This document shows, one piece after another, positions 41,788-54,196 of a stretch of 64,000 bases of DNA (the stretch's first letter is position 1; every line of letters starts with the position of its first letter). The translations under genes were made by a program, and so were the position numbers. Location of the stretch: contig NC_087064.1 of NCBI RefSeq assembly GCF_963678635.1, positions 62,861,548 through 62,925,547 of the forward strand, in the 5' to 3' direction. The stretch comes from Symsagittifera roscoffensis. Its lineage: Eukaryota; Xenacoelomorpha; Acoela; Convolutidae. The notes under the pieces were generated by a model. That model had not been told where the DNA came from and did no database searches. It was given only the letters and a program-made list of their open reading frames with translations.

Positions 41788-42080
41788 GTAAAGTAAAAGA
41801 ACAAATAACTTTTTGACAATTGCATTTTTCACAAGACACTCGATTTAAAAATAGCTAGACCGTTGGAGCTTTGAGAAGCTATAAAAATTGTATTCCTGCA
41901 CCTACTCATTCACGTTGCAGGTTTTTCTGCAAAAAAAATTCAAAATGACAAGTACAGAAAACGACAAAACGCTGTTTCCAGAGCACTTGCTTTTAATTCG
42001 TATCGTGTTTCTTGAACCTATACGTTAACACTTTAAATTATTATCAACAACAATCTTTTCAATAGCACAATATTAGCCAG

Positions 42081-42154
42081 GGCAGGGTGGCGCAGCGGGA
42101 GCGTGATGCGAACCCCCTCACTCAGAAGCCGTGGATCGAAACCATCTACTGCTA
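42081..42154 (+). pseudogene. B-type tRNA-like, 74 nt
   Basis: Acceptor GGCAGGG. Confidence 0.78.
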
Positions 42155-42452
42155 ATTTACTGAAGTAACATCTATCCTATTGACAAATGCAGCTTTCGCA
42201 AGACACTCGATTGAAAAATAGCTAGACCAATGGAGCTTTAAGTAAAGCTAGAAAACTTAGATTCGTGCACCAATTCACCCACATTGAAAGATTTTGTGCG
42301 AAAATTTTTTTAAGATAAACAATTACAGAAAACGGCTAAACGCTGTTTCAAGAGCATTTTGTAATACTTGGATTTTGGTAATCTACCCTTATGGAAACAT
42401 CTTAAATTTTGGTTCAGCAAAACCAAAATCGCAATGGCAAAATATTAACAAC

Positions 42453-42524
42453 AACAGGGTGGCGCAGCGGAAGAGTGCTGGGCCCATAACCCAGAGGTTG
42501 GTAGATCGAAACTACCTCCTGCTA
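42453..42524 (+). tRNA. tRNA-iMet (CAT), A2 and D-stem changes
   Basis: As 36933 plus U48. T5 trailer. Confidence 0.65.
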
Positions 42525-42877
42525 GTAAAGTAAAAGAACAAATAACTTTTTGACAATTGCATTTTTCACAAGACACTCGATTTAAAAATAGCTAGACCGT
42601 TGGAGCTTTGAGAAGCTATAAAAATTGTATTCCTGCACCTACTCATTCACGTTGCAGGTTTTTCTGCAAAAAAAATTCAAAATGACAAGTACAGAAAACG
42701 ACAAAACGCATTTTCCAGAGCACTTGATTTTAATTGCTCATTTTTAATTACAGAAAACGGCTAAACGCTGTTTCCAGAGCATTTTCTGATACTTGGATAC
42801 TTACTGAAGTAACATCTATCCTAGACAAAACGCTTGTTAAGCCAGTTGTTAAATCGCAATGGCAAAATATTAACAAC

Positions 42878-42949
42878 AGTAGGGTGGCGCAGCGGAAGCG
42901 TGCTGGGCCTATAACCCAGAGGTCGGTACATCGAAACTACCTCCTGCTA
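42878..42949 (+). pseudogene. A-type with TAT anticodon, rearranged flanks
   Basis: Same tRNA as 38407, but the spacer before it (42730-42860) is scrambled and the trailer joins a B-type spacer after 11 nt. Confidence 0.72.
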
Positions 42950-43068
42950 GTAAAGTCTTGATTTTAATTCGCACTTGATTTTAATTCGTATCGTGTTTCT
43001 TGAACCTATACGTTAACACTTTAAATTATTATCAACAACAACCTTTTCAATAGCACAAAATTAGCCAG

Positions 43069-43142
43069 AGCAGGGTGGCGCAGCGGGAGCGTGATGCGAA
43101 CCCCCTCACTCAGAAGCCGTGGATCGAAACCATCTACTGCTA
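43069..43142 (+). pseudogene. B-type tRNA-like, 74 nt
   Basis: Acceptor AGCAGGG; only 191 bp after the previous copy start. Confidence 0.78.
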
Positions 43143-43440
43143 ATTTACTGAAGTAACATCTATACTATTGACAAATGCAGCTTTCGCAAGACACTCGATT
43201 GAAAAATAGCTAGACCAATGGAGCTTTAAGTAAAGCTAGAAAACTTAGATTCGTGCACCAATTCACCCACATTGAAAGATTTTGTGCGAAAATTTTTTTA
43301 AGATAAACAATTACAGAAAACGGCTAAACGCTGTTTCCAGAGCATTTTCTAATACTTGGATTTTGGTAATCTACCCTTATGGAAACATCTTAAATTTAAA
43401 TTCAGCAAAACCAAAATCGCAATGGCAAAATATTAACAAC

Positions 43441-43512
43441 AGTAGGGTGGCGCAGCGGAAGCGTGCTGGGCCTATAACCCAGAGGTCGGTACATCGAAAC
43501 TACCTCCTGCTA
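43441..43512 (+). pseudogene. A-type with TAT anticodon
   Basis: Same as 38407. T5 trailer. Confidence 0.75.
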
Positions 43513-43806
43513 GTAAAGTAAAAGAACATATAACTTTTTGACAATTGCATCTTTCACAAGACACTCGATTTAAAAATAGCTAGACCGTTGGAGCTTTGAG
43601 AAGCTATATAAATTGTATTCCTGCACCTACTCAAACACGTTGCAGGTTTTTCTGCAAAAAAAAATTCAAAATGACAAGTACAGAAAACGACAAAACCTTG
43701 TTTCCAGAGCACTTTCTTTTAATTCGTATCGTGTTTCTTCAACCTATACGTTAACACTTTAAATTAATATCAACAACAATCTTTTCAATAGCACAATATT
43801 AGCCAG

Positions 43807-43880
43807 AGCAGCGTGGCGCAGCGGGAGCGTGATGCGACCCCCCTCACTCAGAAGCCGTAAATCGAAACCATCTCCTGCTA
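43807..43880 (+). pseudogene. B-type tRNA-like, 74 nt
   Basis: C6 tract; same as 38773. Confidence 0.8.
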
Positions 43881-44176
43881 GTTTACTGAAGTATCATCTA
43901 TCCTATTGACAAATGCAGCTTTCGCAAGACACTCGATTGAAAAATAGCTAGACCAATGGAGCTTTAAGTAGCTAGAAAACTTAGATTCGTGCACCAACTC
44001 ACCCACATTGAAAGATTTTGTGCGAAAAACTTTTTAACATAATTAATTACAGAAAACGGCTAAACGCTGTTTCCAGAGCATTTTCTGATACTTGGATTGT
44101 GGTAATCCACCCTTATGGAAACATCTTAAATTTTGGATCAGCAAAACCAAAAGTGCAATGGCAAAATAGTAACAAC

Positions 44177-44248
44177 AGCAGGGTGGCGCAGCGGAAGCGT
44201 GCTGGGCCCATAACCCAGAGGTCGGTAGATCGAAACTACCTCCTGCTA
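44177..44248 (+). tRNA. tRNA-iMet (CAT), consensus copy
   Basis: No near T run. Confidence 0.92.
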
Positions 44249-44540
44249 GTTAAGTAAAGGAACATAATACATTATGAGAATTGCAGCTTTCACAAGCAAC
44301 TCGATTTAAAAATAGCTAGACCAATGGAGCATTAAGTAGCTATTAAAACTGTATTCGTGCACCTACTCAATCACGTTGCAGATTTTTCTGCTAAAAAATA
44401 CAAAATGACAAATACAGAAAACGACAAAACGCTGTTTCCAGAGCACTTTCTTTTAATTCGTATCGTGTTTCTTCAACATATACGTTATCACTTTAAATTA
44501 TGATCAGCAACAATCTTTGCAATAGCACTATTTTAGCCAG

Positions 44541-44613
44541 AGCAGCGTGGCGCAGCGGGAGCGTGATGCAACCCCCTCACTCAGAAGCCGTGGATCGAAA
44601 CCATCTCCTGCTA
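44541..44613 (+). pseudogene. B-type tRNA-like, 73 nt
   Basis: GCAACCCCCTCAC. Confidence 0.82.
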
Positions 44614-44909
44614 ATTTACTGAAGTAACATCTATCCTATTGACAAATGCAGCTTTCGCAAGACACTCGATTGAAAAATAGCTAGACCAATGGAGCTTTAA
44701 AAAGCTAGAAAACTTAGATTCGTGCATCACCTCACCCACATTGAAAGATTTTGTGCGAAAAACTTTTTAAGATAACCAATTACAGAAAACGGCTAAACGC
44801 TGTTTCCAGAGCATTTTCTAATACTTGGATTGTGGTAATCTACCCTTATGGAAACATCTTAAATTTTGGTTCAGCAAAACCAAAATCGCAATGGTAAAGA
44901 ATTAATAAC

Positions 44910-44981
44910 AGCAGGGTGGCGCAGCGGAAGCGTGCTGGGCCCATTACCCAGAGGTCGGTAGATCGAAACTACCTCCTGCTA
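44910..44981 (+). tRNA. tRNA-iMet (CAT), U37 variant
   Basis: Loop CCCATTA: A37, normally the modified purine 3-prime of the anticodon, is replaced. No near T run. Confidence 0.72.
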
Positions 44982-45273
44982 GTTAAGTAAAGGAACATAA
45001 TACATTATGAGAATTGCAGCTTTCACAAGCAACTCGATTTAAAAATAGCTAGACCAATGGAGCATTAAGTAGCTATTAAAACTGTATTCGTGCACCTACT
45101 CAATCACGTTGCAGATTTTTCTGCTAAAAAATACAAAATGACAAATACAGAAAACGACAAAACGCTGTTTCCAGAGCACTTTCTTTTAATTCGTATCGTG
45201 TTTCTTCAACATATACGTTATCACTTTAAATTATGATCAGCAACAATCTTTGCAATAGCACTATTTTAGCCAG

Positions 45274-45346
45274 AGCAGCGTGGCGCAGCGGGAGCGTGAT
45301 GCAACCCCCTCACTCAGAAGCCGTGGATCGAAACCATCTCCTGCTA
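45274..45346 (+). pseudogene. B-type tRNA-like, 73 nt
   Basis: GCAACCCCCTCAC; the 733-bp dimer is a near-perfect repeat of the previous one. Confidence 0.82.
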
Positions 45347-45642
45347 ATTTACTGAAGTAACATCTATCCTATTGACAAATGCAGCTTTCGCAAGACACTC
45401 GATTGAAAAATAGCTAGACCAATGGAGCTTTAAAAAGCTAGAAAACTTAGATTCGTGCATCACCTCACCCACATTGAAAGATTTTGTGCGAAAAACTTTT
45501 TAAGATAACCAATTACAGAAAACGGCTAAACGCTGTTTCCAGAGCATTTTCTAATACTTGGATTGTGGTAATCTACCCTTATGGAAACATCTTAAATTTT
45601 GGTTCAGCAAAACCAAAATCGCAATGGTAAAGAATTAATAAC

Positions 45643-45714
45643 AGCAGGGTGGCGCAGCGGAAGCGTGCTGGGCCCATAACCCAGAGGTCGGTAGATCGAA
45701 ACTACCTCCTGCTA
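45643..45714 (+). tRNA. tRNA-iMet (CAT), consensus copy
   Basis: T5 trailer. Confidence 0.94.
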
Positions 45715-46007
45715 GTAAAGTAAAAGAACATACAAATTTTTGACAATTGCATCTTTCACAAGACACTCGATTTAAAAATAGCTAGACCATTGGAGCTTTG
45801 AGAAGCTATAAAAATTGTATTCCTGCACCTACTCAAACACGTTGCAGGATTTTCTGCAAAAAAAAATCAAAATGACAAGTACAGAAAACGACAAAACGCT
45901 GTTTCCAGCGCACTTTATTTTAATTCGTATCGTGTTTCTTCAACCTATACGTTAACATTTTAAATTATGATGAGCAACAACCTTTGCAATAGCACAAAGT
46001 TAGCCAG

Positions 46008-46093
46008 AGCAGCGTGGCGCAGCGGGAGCGTGATGCGACCCCGCCCCCCCCCCCCCTCACTCAGAAGCCGTAGATCGAAACCATCTCCTGCTA
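46008..46093 (+). pseudogene. B-type tRNA-like, 86 nt
   Basis: CCCCG followed by about 13 C. Confidence 0.82.
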
Positions 46094-46388
46094 ATTTACT
46101 GAAGTAACATCTATCCTATTGACAAATGCAGCTTTCGCAAGAGACTCGATTGAAAAACAGCTAGACCAATGGAGCTTTAAGTAGCTAGAAAACTTAGATT
46201 CGTGCACCAACTCACCCACTATGAAAACTTTTGTGCTAAAACTTTTTAAAATAAACAATTACAGAAAACGGCTAAACGCTGTTTCCAGAGCATTTTCTAA
46301 TACTTGGATTGTTGTAATCCACCCTTATGGAAACATCTTAAAATTTGGATCAGCAAAATTAAAATTGCAATGGCAAAATATTAACAAC

Positions 46389-46460
46389 AGCAGGGTGGCG
46401 CAGCGGAAGCGTGCTGGGCCCATAACCCAGAGGTCGGTAGATCGAAACTACGTCCTGCTA
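46389..46460 (+). tRNA. tRNA-iMet (CAT), T-stem mismatch
   Basis: CTACG; otherwise consensus. No near T run. Confidence 0.75.
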
Positions 46461-46754
46461 GTTAAGTAAAGGAACATATAACATTATGACAGTTGCAGCT
46501 TTCACAAGAAATCGATTTAAAAATAGCTAGACCAATGGAGCTTTACGTAGCTAGAAAACTTAGGTTCGTGCACCTACTCACCCACTATGAAAACTTTTGT
46601 GCTAAAACTTTTTAAAATAAACAATTACAGAAAACGGCTAAACGCTGTTTCCAGAGCATTTTCTAATACTTGGATTGTTGTAATCCACCCTTATGGAAAC
46701 ATCTTAAAATTTGGATCAGCAAAATTAAAATTGCAATGGCAAAATATTAACAAC

Positions 46755-46826
46755 AGCAGGGTGTCGCAGCGGAAGCGTGCTGGGCCCATAACCCAGAGGT
46801 CGGTAGATCGAAACTACCTCCTGCAA
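46755..46826 (+). pseudogene. A-type, A-box mutation and A72
   Basis: Same as 40983. Confidence 0.72.
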
Positions 46827-47118
46827 GTTAAGTAAAGGAACATAAAACATTATGACAGTTGCAGCTTTCACAAGCAACTCGATTTAAAATTAGCTAGACC
46901 AATGGAGCTTTAAGTAGCTATTAAAACTGTATTCGTGCACCTACTCAATCACGTTGAAGATTTTTCTGCTAAAAAATTCAAAATGACAAATACAGAAAAC
47001 GACAAAACGCTGTTTCCAGAGCACTTTCTTTCAATTCGTATCGTGTTTCTTCAACCTATACGTTAACACTTTAAATTATTATCAACAACAATCTTTGCAA
47101 TAGCACAAATTTAGCCAG

Positions 47119-47191
47119 AGCAGCGTGGCGCAGCGGGAGCGTGATGCGACCCCCTCACTCAGAAGCCGTGGATCGAAACCATCTCCTGCTA
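47119..47191 (+). pseudogene. B-type tRNA-like, 73 nt
   Basis: Majority form; followed directly by another B unit. Confidence 0.82.
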
Positions 47192-47495
47192 ATTTACTGA
47201 AGGATCTATCCTAATGACATCTATCCTATCGACAAATGCAGCTTTCGCAAGACACTCGATTGAAAAATAGCTAGACCAATGGAGCTTTAAGTAGCTATTA
47301 AAACTGTATTCGTGCACCTACTCAATCACGTTGAAGATTTTTCTGCTAAAAAATTCAAAATGACAAATACAGAAAACGACAAAACGCTGTTTCCAGAGCA
47401 CTTTCTTTCAATTCGTATCGTGTTTCTTCAACCTATACGTTAACACTTTAAATTATTATCAACAACAATCTTTGCAATAGCACAAATTTAGCCAG

Positions 47496-47568
47496 AGCAG
47501 CGTGGCGCAGCGGGAGCGTGATGCGACCCCCTCACTCAGAAGCCGTGGATCGAAACCATCTCCTGCTA
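47496..47568 (+). pseudogene. B-type tRNA-like, 73 nt
   Basis: Second of a BB pair with a 377-bp period. Confidence 0.82.
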
Positions 47569-47876
47569 ATTTACTGAAGGATCTATCCTAATGACATCTA
47601 TCCTATCGACAAATGCAGCTTTCGCAAGACACTCGATTGAAAAATAGCTAGACCAATGGAGCTTTAAAAAGCTAGAAAACTTAGATTCGTGCATCACCTC
47701 ACCCACATTGAAAGATTTTGTGCGAAAAACTTTTTAAGATAACCAATTACAGAAAACGGCTAAACGCTGTTTCCAGAGCATTTTCTAATACTTGGATTGT
47801 GGTAATCTACCCTTATGGAAACATCTTAAATTTTGGTTCAGCAAAACCAAAATCGCAATGGTAAAGAATTAATAAC

Positions 47877-47948
47877 AGCAGGGTGGCGCAGCGGAAGCGT
47901 GCTGGGCCCATAACCCAGAGGTCGGTAGATCGAAACTACCTCCTGCTA
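47877..47948 (+). tRNA. tRNA-iMet (CAT), consensus copy
   Basis: T5 trailer. Confidence 0.94.
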
Positions 47949-48242
47949 GTAAAGTAAAAGAACATACAAATTTTTGACAATTGCATCTTTCACAAGACAC
48001 TCGATTTAAAAATAGCTAGACCATTGGAGCTTTGAGAAGCTATAAAAATTGTATTCCTGCACCTACTCAAACACGTTGCAGGATTTTCTGCAAAAAAAAA
48101 ATCAAAATGACAAGTACAGAAAACGACAAAACGCTGTTTCCAGCGCACTTTATTTTAATTCGTATCGTGTTTCTTCAACCTATACGTTAACATTTTAAAT
48201 TATGATGAGCAACAACCTTTGCAATAGCACAAAGTTAGCCAG

Positions 48243-48326
48243 AGCAGCGTGGCGCAGCGGGAGCGTGATGCGACCCCGCCCCCCCCCCCTCACTCAGAAG
48301 CCGTAGATCGAAACCATCTCCTGCTA
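48243..48326 (+). pseudogene. B-type tRNA-like, 84 nt
   Basis: CCCCG followed by 11 C. Confidence 0.82.
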
Positions 48327-48621
48327 ATTTACTGAAGTAACATCTATCCTATTGACAAATGCAGCTTTCGCAAGAGACTCGATTGAAAAACAGCTAGACC
48401 AATGGAGCTTTAAGTAGCTAGAAAACTTAGATTCGTGCACCAACTCACCCACTATGAAAACTTTTGTGCTAAAACTTTTTAAAATAAACAATTACAGAAA
48501 ACGGCTAAACGCTGTTTCCAGAGCATTTTCTAATACTTGGATTGTTGTAATCCACCCTTATGGAAACATCTTAAAATTTGGATCAGCAAAATTAAAATTG
48601 CAATGGCAAAATATTAACAAC

Positions 48622-48693
48622 AGCAGGGTGGCGCAGCGGAAGCGTGCTGGGCCCATAACCCAGAGGTCGGTAGATCGAAACTACGTCCTGCTA
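48622..48693 (+). tRNA. tRNA-iMet (CAT), T-stem mismatch
   Basis: CTACG. Confidence 0.75.
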
Positions 48694-48987
48694 GTTAAGT
48701 AAAGGAACATATAACATTATGACAGTTGCAGCTTTCACAAGAAATCGATTTAAAAATAGCTAGACCAATGGAGCTTTACGTAGCTAGAAAACTTAGGTTC
48801 GTGCACCTACTCACCCACTATGAAAACTTTTGTGCTACAACTTTTTAAAATAAACAATTACAGAAAACGGCTAAACGCTGTTTCCAGAGCATTTTCTAAT
48901 ACTTGGATTGTTGTAATCCACCCTTATGGAAAGATCTTAAAATTTGGATCAGCAAAATTAAAATTGCAATGGCAAAATATTAACAAC

Positions 48988-49059
48988 AGCAGGGTGTCGC
49001 AGCGGAAGCGTGCTGGGCCCATAACCCAGAGGTCGGTAGATCGAAACTACCTCCTGCAA
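48988..49059 (+). pseudogene. A-type, A-box mutation and A72
   Basis: Same as 40983. Confidence 0.72.
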
Positions 49060-49351
49060 GTTAAGTAAAGGAACATAAAACATTATGACAGTTGCAGCTT
49101 TCACAAGCAACTCGATTTAAAATTAGCTAGACCAATGGAGCTTTAAGTAGCTATTAAAACTGTATTCGTGCACCTACTCAATCACGTTGAAGATTTTTCT
49201 GCTAAAAAATTCAAAATGACAAATACAGAAAACGACAAAACGCTGTTTCCAGAGCACTTTCTTTTAATTCGTATCGTGTTTCTTCAACCTATACGTTAAC
49301 ACTTTAAATTATTATCAACAACAATCTTTGCAATAGCACAAATTTAGCCAG

Positions 49352-49424
49352 AGCAGCGTGGCGCAGCGGGAGCGTGATGCGACCCCCTCACTCAGAAGCC
49401 GTGGATCGAAACCATCTCCTGCTA
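49352..49424 (+). pseudogene. B-type tRNA-like, 73 nt
   Basis: Majority form. Confidence 0.82.
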
Positions 49425-49720
49425 ATTTACTGAAGTAACATCTATCCTATTGACAACTGCAGCTTTCGCAAGACACTCGATTGAAAAATAGCTAGACCAA
49501 TGGAGCTTTAAGTAGCTAGAAAACTTAGATTCGTGCACCAATTCACCCACATTGAAAGATTTTGTGCGAAAAACTTTTTAACATAATTAATTACAGAAAA
49601 CGGCTAAACGCTGTTTCCAGAGCATTTTCTGATACTTGGATTGTGGTAATCTACCCTTATGGAAACATCTTGAATTTTTGTTCAGCAAAACCAAAAGTGC
49701 AATGGCAAAATATTAACAAC

Positions 49721-49792
49721 AGCAGGGTGGCGCAGCGGAAGCGTGCTGGGCCCATAACCCAGAGGTCGGTAGATCGAAACTACCTCCTGCTA
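49721..49792 (+). tRNA. tRNA-iMet (CAT), consensus copy
   Basis: T5 trailer. Confidence 0.94.
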
Positions 49793-50085
49793 GTAAAGTA
49801 AAAGAACAAATAACTTTTTGACAATTGCATTTTTCACAAGACACTCGATTTAAAAATAGCTAGACCATTGGAGCTTTGAGAAGCTATAAAAATTGTATTC
49901 CTGCACCTACTCATTCACGTTGCAGGTTTTTCTGCAAAAAAAATTCAAAATGACAAGTACAGAAAACGACAAAACGCATTTTCCAGAGCACTTGATTTTA
50001 ATTCGTATCGTGTTTCTTGAACCTATACGTTAACACTTTAAATTATTATCAACAACAACCTTTTCAATAGCACAATATTAGCCAG

Positions 50086-50159
50086 AGCAGGGTGGCGCAG
50101 CGGGAGCGTGATGCGAACCCCCTCACTCAAAAGCCGTGGATCGAAACCATCTACTGCTA
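50086..50159 (+). pseudogene. B-type tRNA-like, 74 nt
   Basis: Same as 38035. Confidence 0.8.
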
Positions 50160-50455
50160 ATTTACTGAAGTAACATCTATACTATTGACAAATGCAGCTT
50201 TCGCAAGACACTCGATTGAAAAATAGCTAGACCAATGGAGCTTTAAAAAGCTAGAAAACTTAGATTCGTGCATCACCTCACCCACATTGAAAGATTTTGT
50301 GCGAAAAACTTTTTAAGATAACCAATTACAGAAAACGGCTAAACGCTGTTTCCAGAGCATTTTCTAATACTTGGATTGTGGTAATCTACCCTTATGGAAA
50401 CATCTTAAATTTTGGTTCAGCAAAACCAAAATCGCAATGGTAAAGAATTAATAAC

Positions 50456-50527
50456 AGCAGGGTGGCGCAGCGGAAGCGTGCTGGGCCCATAACCCAGAGG
50501 TCGGTAGATCGAAACTACCTCCTGCTA
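50456..50527 (+). tRNA. tRNA-iMet (CAT), consensus copy
   Basis: T5 trailer. Confidence 0.94.
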
Positions 50528-50822
50528 GTAAAGTAAAAGAACATACAAATTTTTGACAATTGCATCTTTCACAAGACACTCGATTTAAAAATAGCTAGAC
50601 CAATGGAGCTTTAAGTAGCTAGAAAACTTAGATTCGTGCACCAACTCACCCACTATGAAAACTTTTGTGCTAAAACTTTTTAAAATAAACAATTACAGAA
50701 AACGGCTAAACGCTGTTTCCAGAGCATTTTCTAATACTTGGATTGTTGTAATCCACCCTTATGGAAACATCTTAAAATTTGGATCAGCAAAATTAAAATT
50801 GCAATGGCAAAATATTAACAAC

Positions 50823-50894
50823 AGCAGGGTGGCGCAGCGGAAGCGTGCTGGGCACATAACCCAGAGGTCGGTAGATCGAAACTACGTCCTGCTA
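50823..50894 (+). tRNA. tRNA-iMet (CAT), A33 variant
   Basis: Loop CACATAA; CTACG T stem. Confidence 0.65.
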
Positions 50895-51188
50895 GTTAAG
50901 TAAAGGAACATATAACATTATGACAGTTGCAGCTTTCACAAGAAATCGATTTAAAAATAGCTAGACCAATGGAGCTTTACGTAGCTAGAAAACTTAGGTT
51001 CGTGCACCTACTCACCCACTATGAAAACTTTTGTGCTAAAACTTTTTAAAATAAACAATTACAGAAAACGGCTAAACGCTGTTTCCAGAGCATTTTCTAA
51101 TACTTGGATTGTTGTAATCCACCCTTATGGAAACATCTTAAAATTTGGATCAGCAAAATTAAAATTGCAATGGCAAAATATTAACAAC

Positions 51189-51260
51189 AGCAGGGTGTCG
51201 CAGCGGAAGCGTGCTGGGCCCATAACCCAGAGGTCGGTAGATCGAAACTACCTCCTGCAA
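51189..51260 (+). pseudogene. A-type, A-box mutation and A72
   Basis: Same as 40983. Confidence 0.72.
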
Positions 51261-51552
51261 GTTAAGTAAAGGAACATAAAACATTATGACAGTTGCAGCT
51301 TTCATAAGCAACTCGATTTAAAATTAGCTAGACCAATGGAGCTTTAAGTAGCTATTAAAACTGTATTCGTGCACCTACTCAATCACGTTGAAGATTTTTC
51401 TGCTAAAAAATTCAAAATGACAAATACAGAAAACGACAAAACGCTGTTTCCAGAGCACTTTCTTTTAATTCGTATCGTGTTTCTTCAACCTATACGTTAA
51501 CACTTTAAATTATTATCAACAACAATCTTTGCAATAGCACAAATTTAGCCAG

Positions 51553-51625
51553 AGCAGCGTGGCGCAGCGGGAGCGTGATGCGACCCCCTCACTCAGAAGC
51601 CGTGGATCGAAACCATCTCCTGCTA
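51553..51625 (+). pseudogene. B-type tRNA-like, 73 nt
   Basis: Majority form. Confidence 0.82.
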
Positions 51626-51921
51626 ATTTACTGAAGTAACATCTATACTATTGACAACTGCAGCTTTCGCAAGACACTCGATTGAAAAATAGCTAGACCA
51701 ATGGAGCTTTAAGTAGCTAGAAAACTTAGATTCGTGCACCAATTCACCCACATTGAAAGATTTTGTGCGAAAAACTTTTTAACATAATTAATTACAGAAA
51801 ACGGCTAAACGCTGTTTCCAGAGCATTTTCTGATACTTGGATTGTGGTAATCCACCCTTATGGAAACATCTTAAATTTTGGATCAGCAAAACCAAAAGTG
51901 CAATGGCAAAATATTAACAAC

Positions 51922-51993
51922 AGCAGGGTGGCGCAGCGGAAGCGTGCTGGGCCCATAACCCAGAGGTCGGTAGATCGAAACTACCTCCTGCTA
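51922..51993 (+). tRNA. tRNA-iMet (CAT), consensus copy
   Basis: No near T run. Confidence 0.92.
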
Positions 51994-52285
51994 GTTAAGT
52001 AAAGGAACATAAAACATTATGACAGTTGCAGCTTTCACAAGCAACTCGGTTTAAAAATAGCTAGACCAATGGAGCTTTAAGTAGCTATTAAAACTGTATT
52101 CGTGCACCTACTCAATCACGTTGCAGATTTTTCTGCTAAAAAATACAAAATGACAAATACAGAAAACGACAAAACGCTGTTTCCAGTGCACTTTCTTTTA
52201 ATTCGTATCGTGTTTCTTCAACATATACGTTATCACTTTAAATTATGATCAGCAACAATCTTTGCAATAGCACAATTTTAGCCAG

Positions 52286-52358
52286 AGCAGCGTGGCGCAG
52301 CGGGAGCGTGATGCGACCCCCTCACTCAGAAGCCGTGGATCGAAACCATCTCCTGCTA
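52286..52358 (+). pseudogene. B-type tRNA-like, 73 nt
   Basis: Majority form. Confidence 0.82.
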
Positions 52359-52654
52359 ATTTACTGAAGTAACATCTATCCTATTGACAAATGCAGCTTT
52401 CGCAAGACACTCGATTGAAAAATAGCTAGACCGATGGGGCTTTAAAAAGCTAGAAAACTTGGATTCGTGCATCACCTCACCCACATTGAAAGATTTTGTG
52501 CGAAAAACTTTTTAAGATAACCAATTACAGAAAACGGCTAAACGCTGTTTCCAGAGCATTTTCTAATACTTGGATTGTGGTAATCTACCCTTATGAAAAC
52601 ATCTTAAATTTTGGTTCAGCAAAACCAAAATCGCAATGGTAAAGAATTAATAAC

Positions 52655-52726
52655 AGCAGGGTGGCGCAGCGGAAGCGTGCTGGGCCCTTAACCCAGAGGT
52701 CGGTAGATCGAAACTACCTCCTGCTA
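52655..52726 (+). tRNA. A-type with CTT anticodon
   Basis: A single change in an otherwise consensus copy (loop CCCTTAA) turns CAT into CTT. T5 trailer. Confidence 0.75.
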
Positions 52727-53022
52727 GTAAAGTAAAAGAACATACAAATTTTTGACAATTGCATCTTTCACAAGACACTCCATTTAAAAATAGCTAGACC
52801 AATGGAGCTTTAAAAAGCTAGAAAACTTAGATTCGTGCATCACCTCACCCACATTGAAAGATTTTGTGCGAAAAACTTTTTAAGATAACCAATTACAGAA
52901 AACGGCTAAACGCTGTTTCCAGAGCATTTTCTAATACTTGGATTGTGGTAATCTACCCTTATGGAAACATCTTAAATTTTGGTTCAGCAAAACCAAAATC
53001 GCAATGGTAAAGAATTAATAAC

Positions 53023-53094
53023 AGCACGGTGGCGCAGCGGAAGCGTGCTGGGCCCATAACCCAGAGGTCGGTAGATCGAAACTACCTCCTGCTA
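53023..53094 (+). tRNA. tRNA-iMet (CAT), C5 variant
   Basis: AGCACGG acceptor mismatch. AA neighbour of the CTT copy. T5 trailer. Confidence 0.72.
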
Positions 53095-53386
53095 GTAAAG
53101 TAAAAGAACATACAAATTTTTGACAATTGCATCTTTCACAAGACACTCGATTTAAAAATAGCTAGACCATTGGAGCTTTGAGAAGCTATAAAAATTGTAT
53201 TCCTGCACCTACTCAAACACGTTGCAGGATTTTCTGCAAAAAAAATCAAAATGACAAGTACAGAAAACGACAAAACGCTGTTTCCAGCGCACTTTGTTTT
53301 AATTCGTATCGTGTTTCTTCAACCTTTACGTTAACATTTTAATTTATGATGAGCAACAACCTTTGCAATAGCACAAAGTTAGCCAG

Positions 53387-53461
53387 AGCAGCGTGGCGCA
53401 GCGGGAGCGTGATGCGACCCCCCCTCACTCAGAAGCCGTAGATGGAAACCATCTCCTGCTA
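53387..53461 (+). pseudogene. B-type tRNA-like, 75 nt
   Basis: C7 tract; T loop ATGGAAA. Confidence 0.8.
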
Positions 53462-53758
53462 ATTTACTGAAGTAACATCTATCCTATTGACAAACGCAGC
53501 TTTCGCAAGGCACTCGATTTAAAAATAGCTAGACCAATGGAGCTTTAAGTAGCTAGAAATTTAAGATTCGTGCACCAACTCACCCACATTGAAAAATTTT
53601 GTGCTAAAAATTTTTAAAATAAACGATTACAGAAAACGGCTAAACGCTGTTTCCAGAGCATTTTCTAATATACTTGGATTGTTGTAATTCACCCTTATGG
53701 AAACATCTTAAAATTTGGATCAGCAAAATTGAAATTGCAATGGCAAAATGTTAACAAC

Positions 53759-53830
53759 AGCAGGGTGGCGCAGCGGAAGCGTGCTGGGCCCATAACCCAG
53801 AGGTCGGTAGATCGAAACTACCTCCTGCTA
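53759..53830 (+). tRNA. tRNA-iMet (CAT), consensus copy
   Basis: No near T run. Confidence 0.92.
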
Positions 53831-54124
53831 GTTAAGTAAAGGAACATATAACATTATGACAATTGCAGCTTTCACAAGAAACCGATTTAAAAATAGCTAG
53901 ACCAATGGAGCTTTAAGTAGCTAGAAAACTTAGGTTCGTGCACCAACTCACCCACATTGAAAAATTTTGTGCTAAAAATTTTTAAAATAAACAATTACAG
54001 AAAACGGCTAAACGCTGTTTCCAGAGCATTTTCTAATACTTGGATTGTTGTAATCCACCCTTATGGAAACATCTTAAAATTTGGATCAGCAAAATTAAAA
54101 TTGCAATGGCAAAATATTAACAAC

Positions 54125-54196
54125 AGCAGGGTGGCGCAGCGGAAGCGTGCTGGGCCCATAACCCAGAGGTCGGTAGATCGAAACTACCTCCTGCTA
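54125..54196 (+). tRNA. tRNA-iMet (CAT), consensus copy
   Basis: Second of an AA pair. No near T run. Confidence 0.92.
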
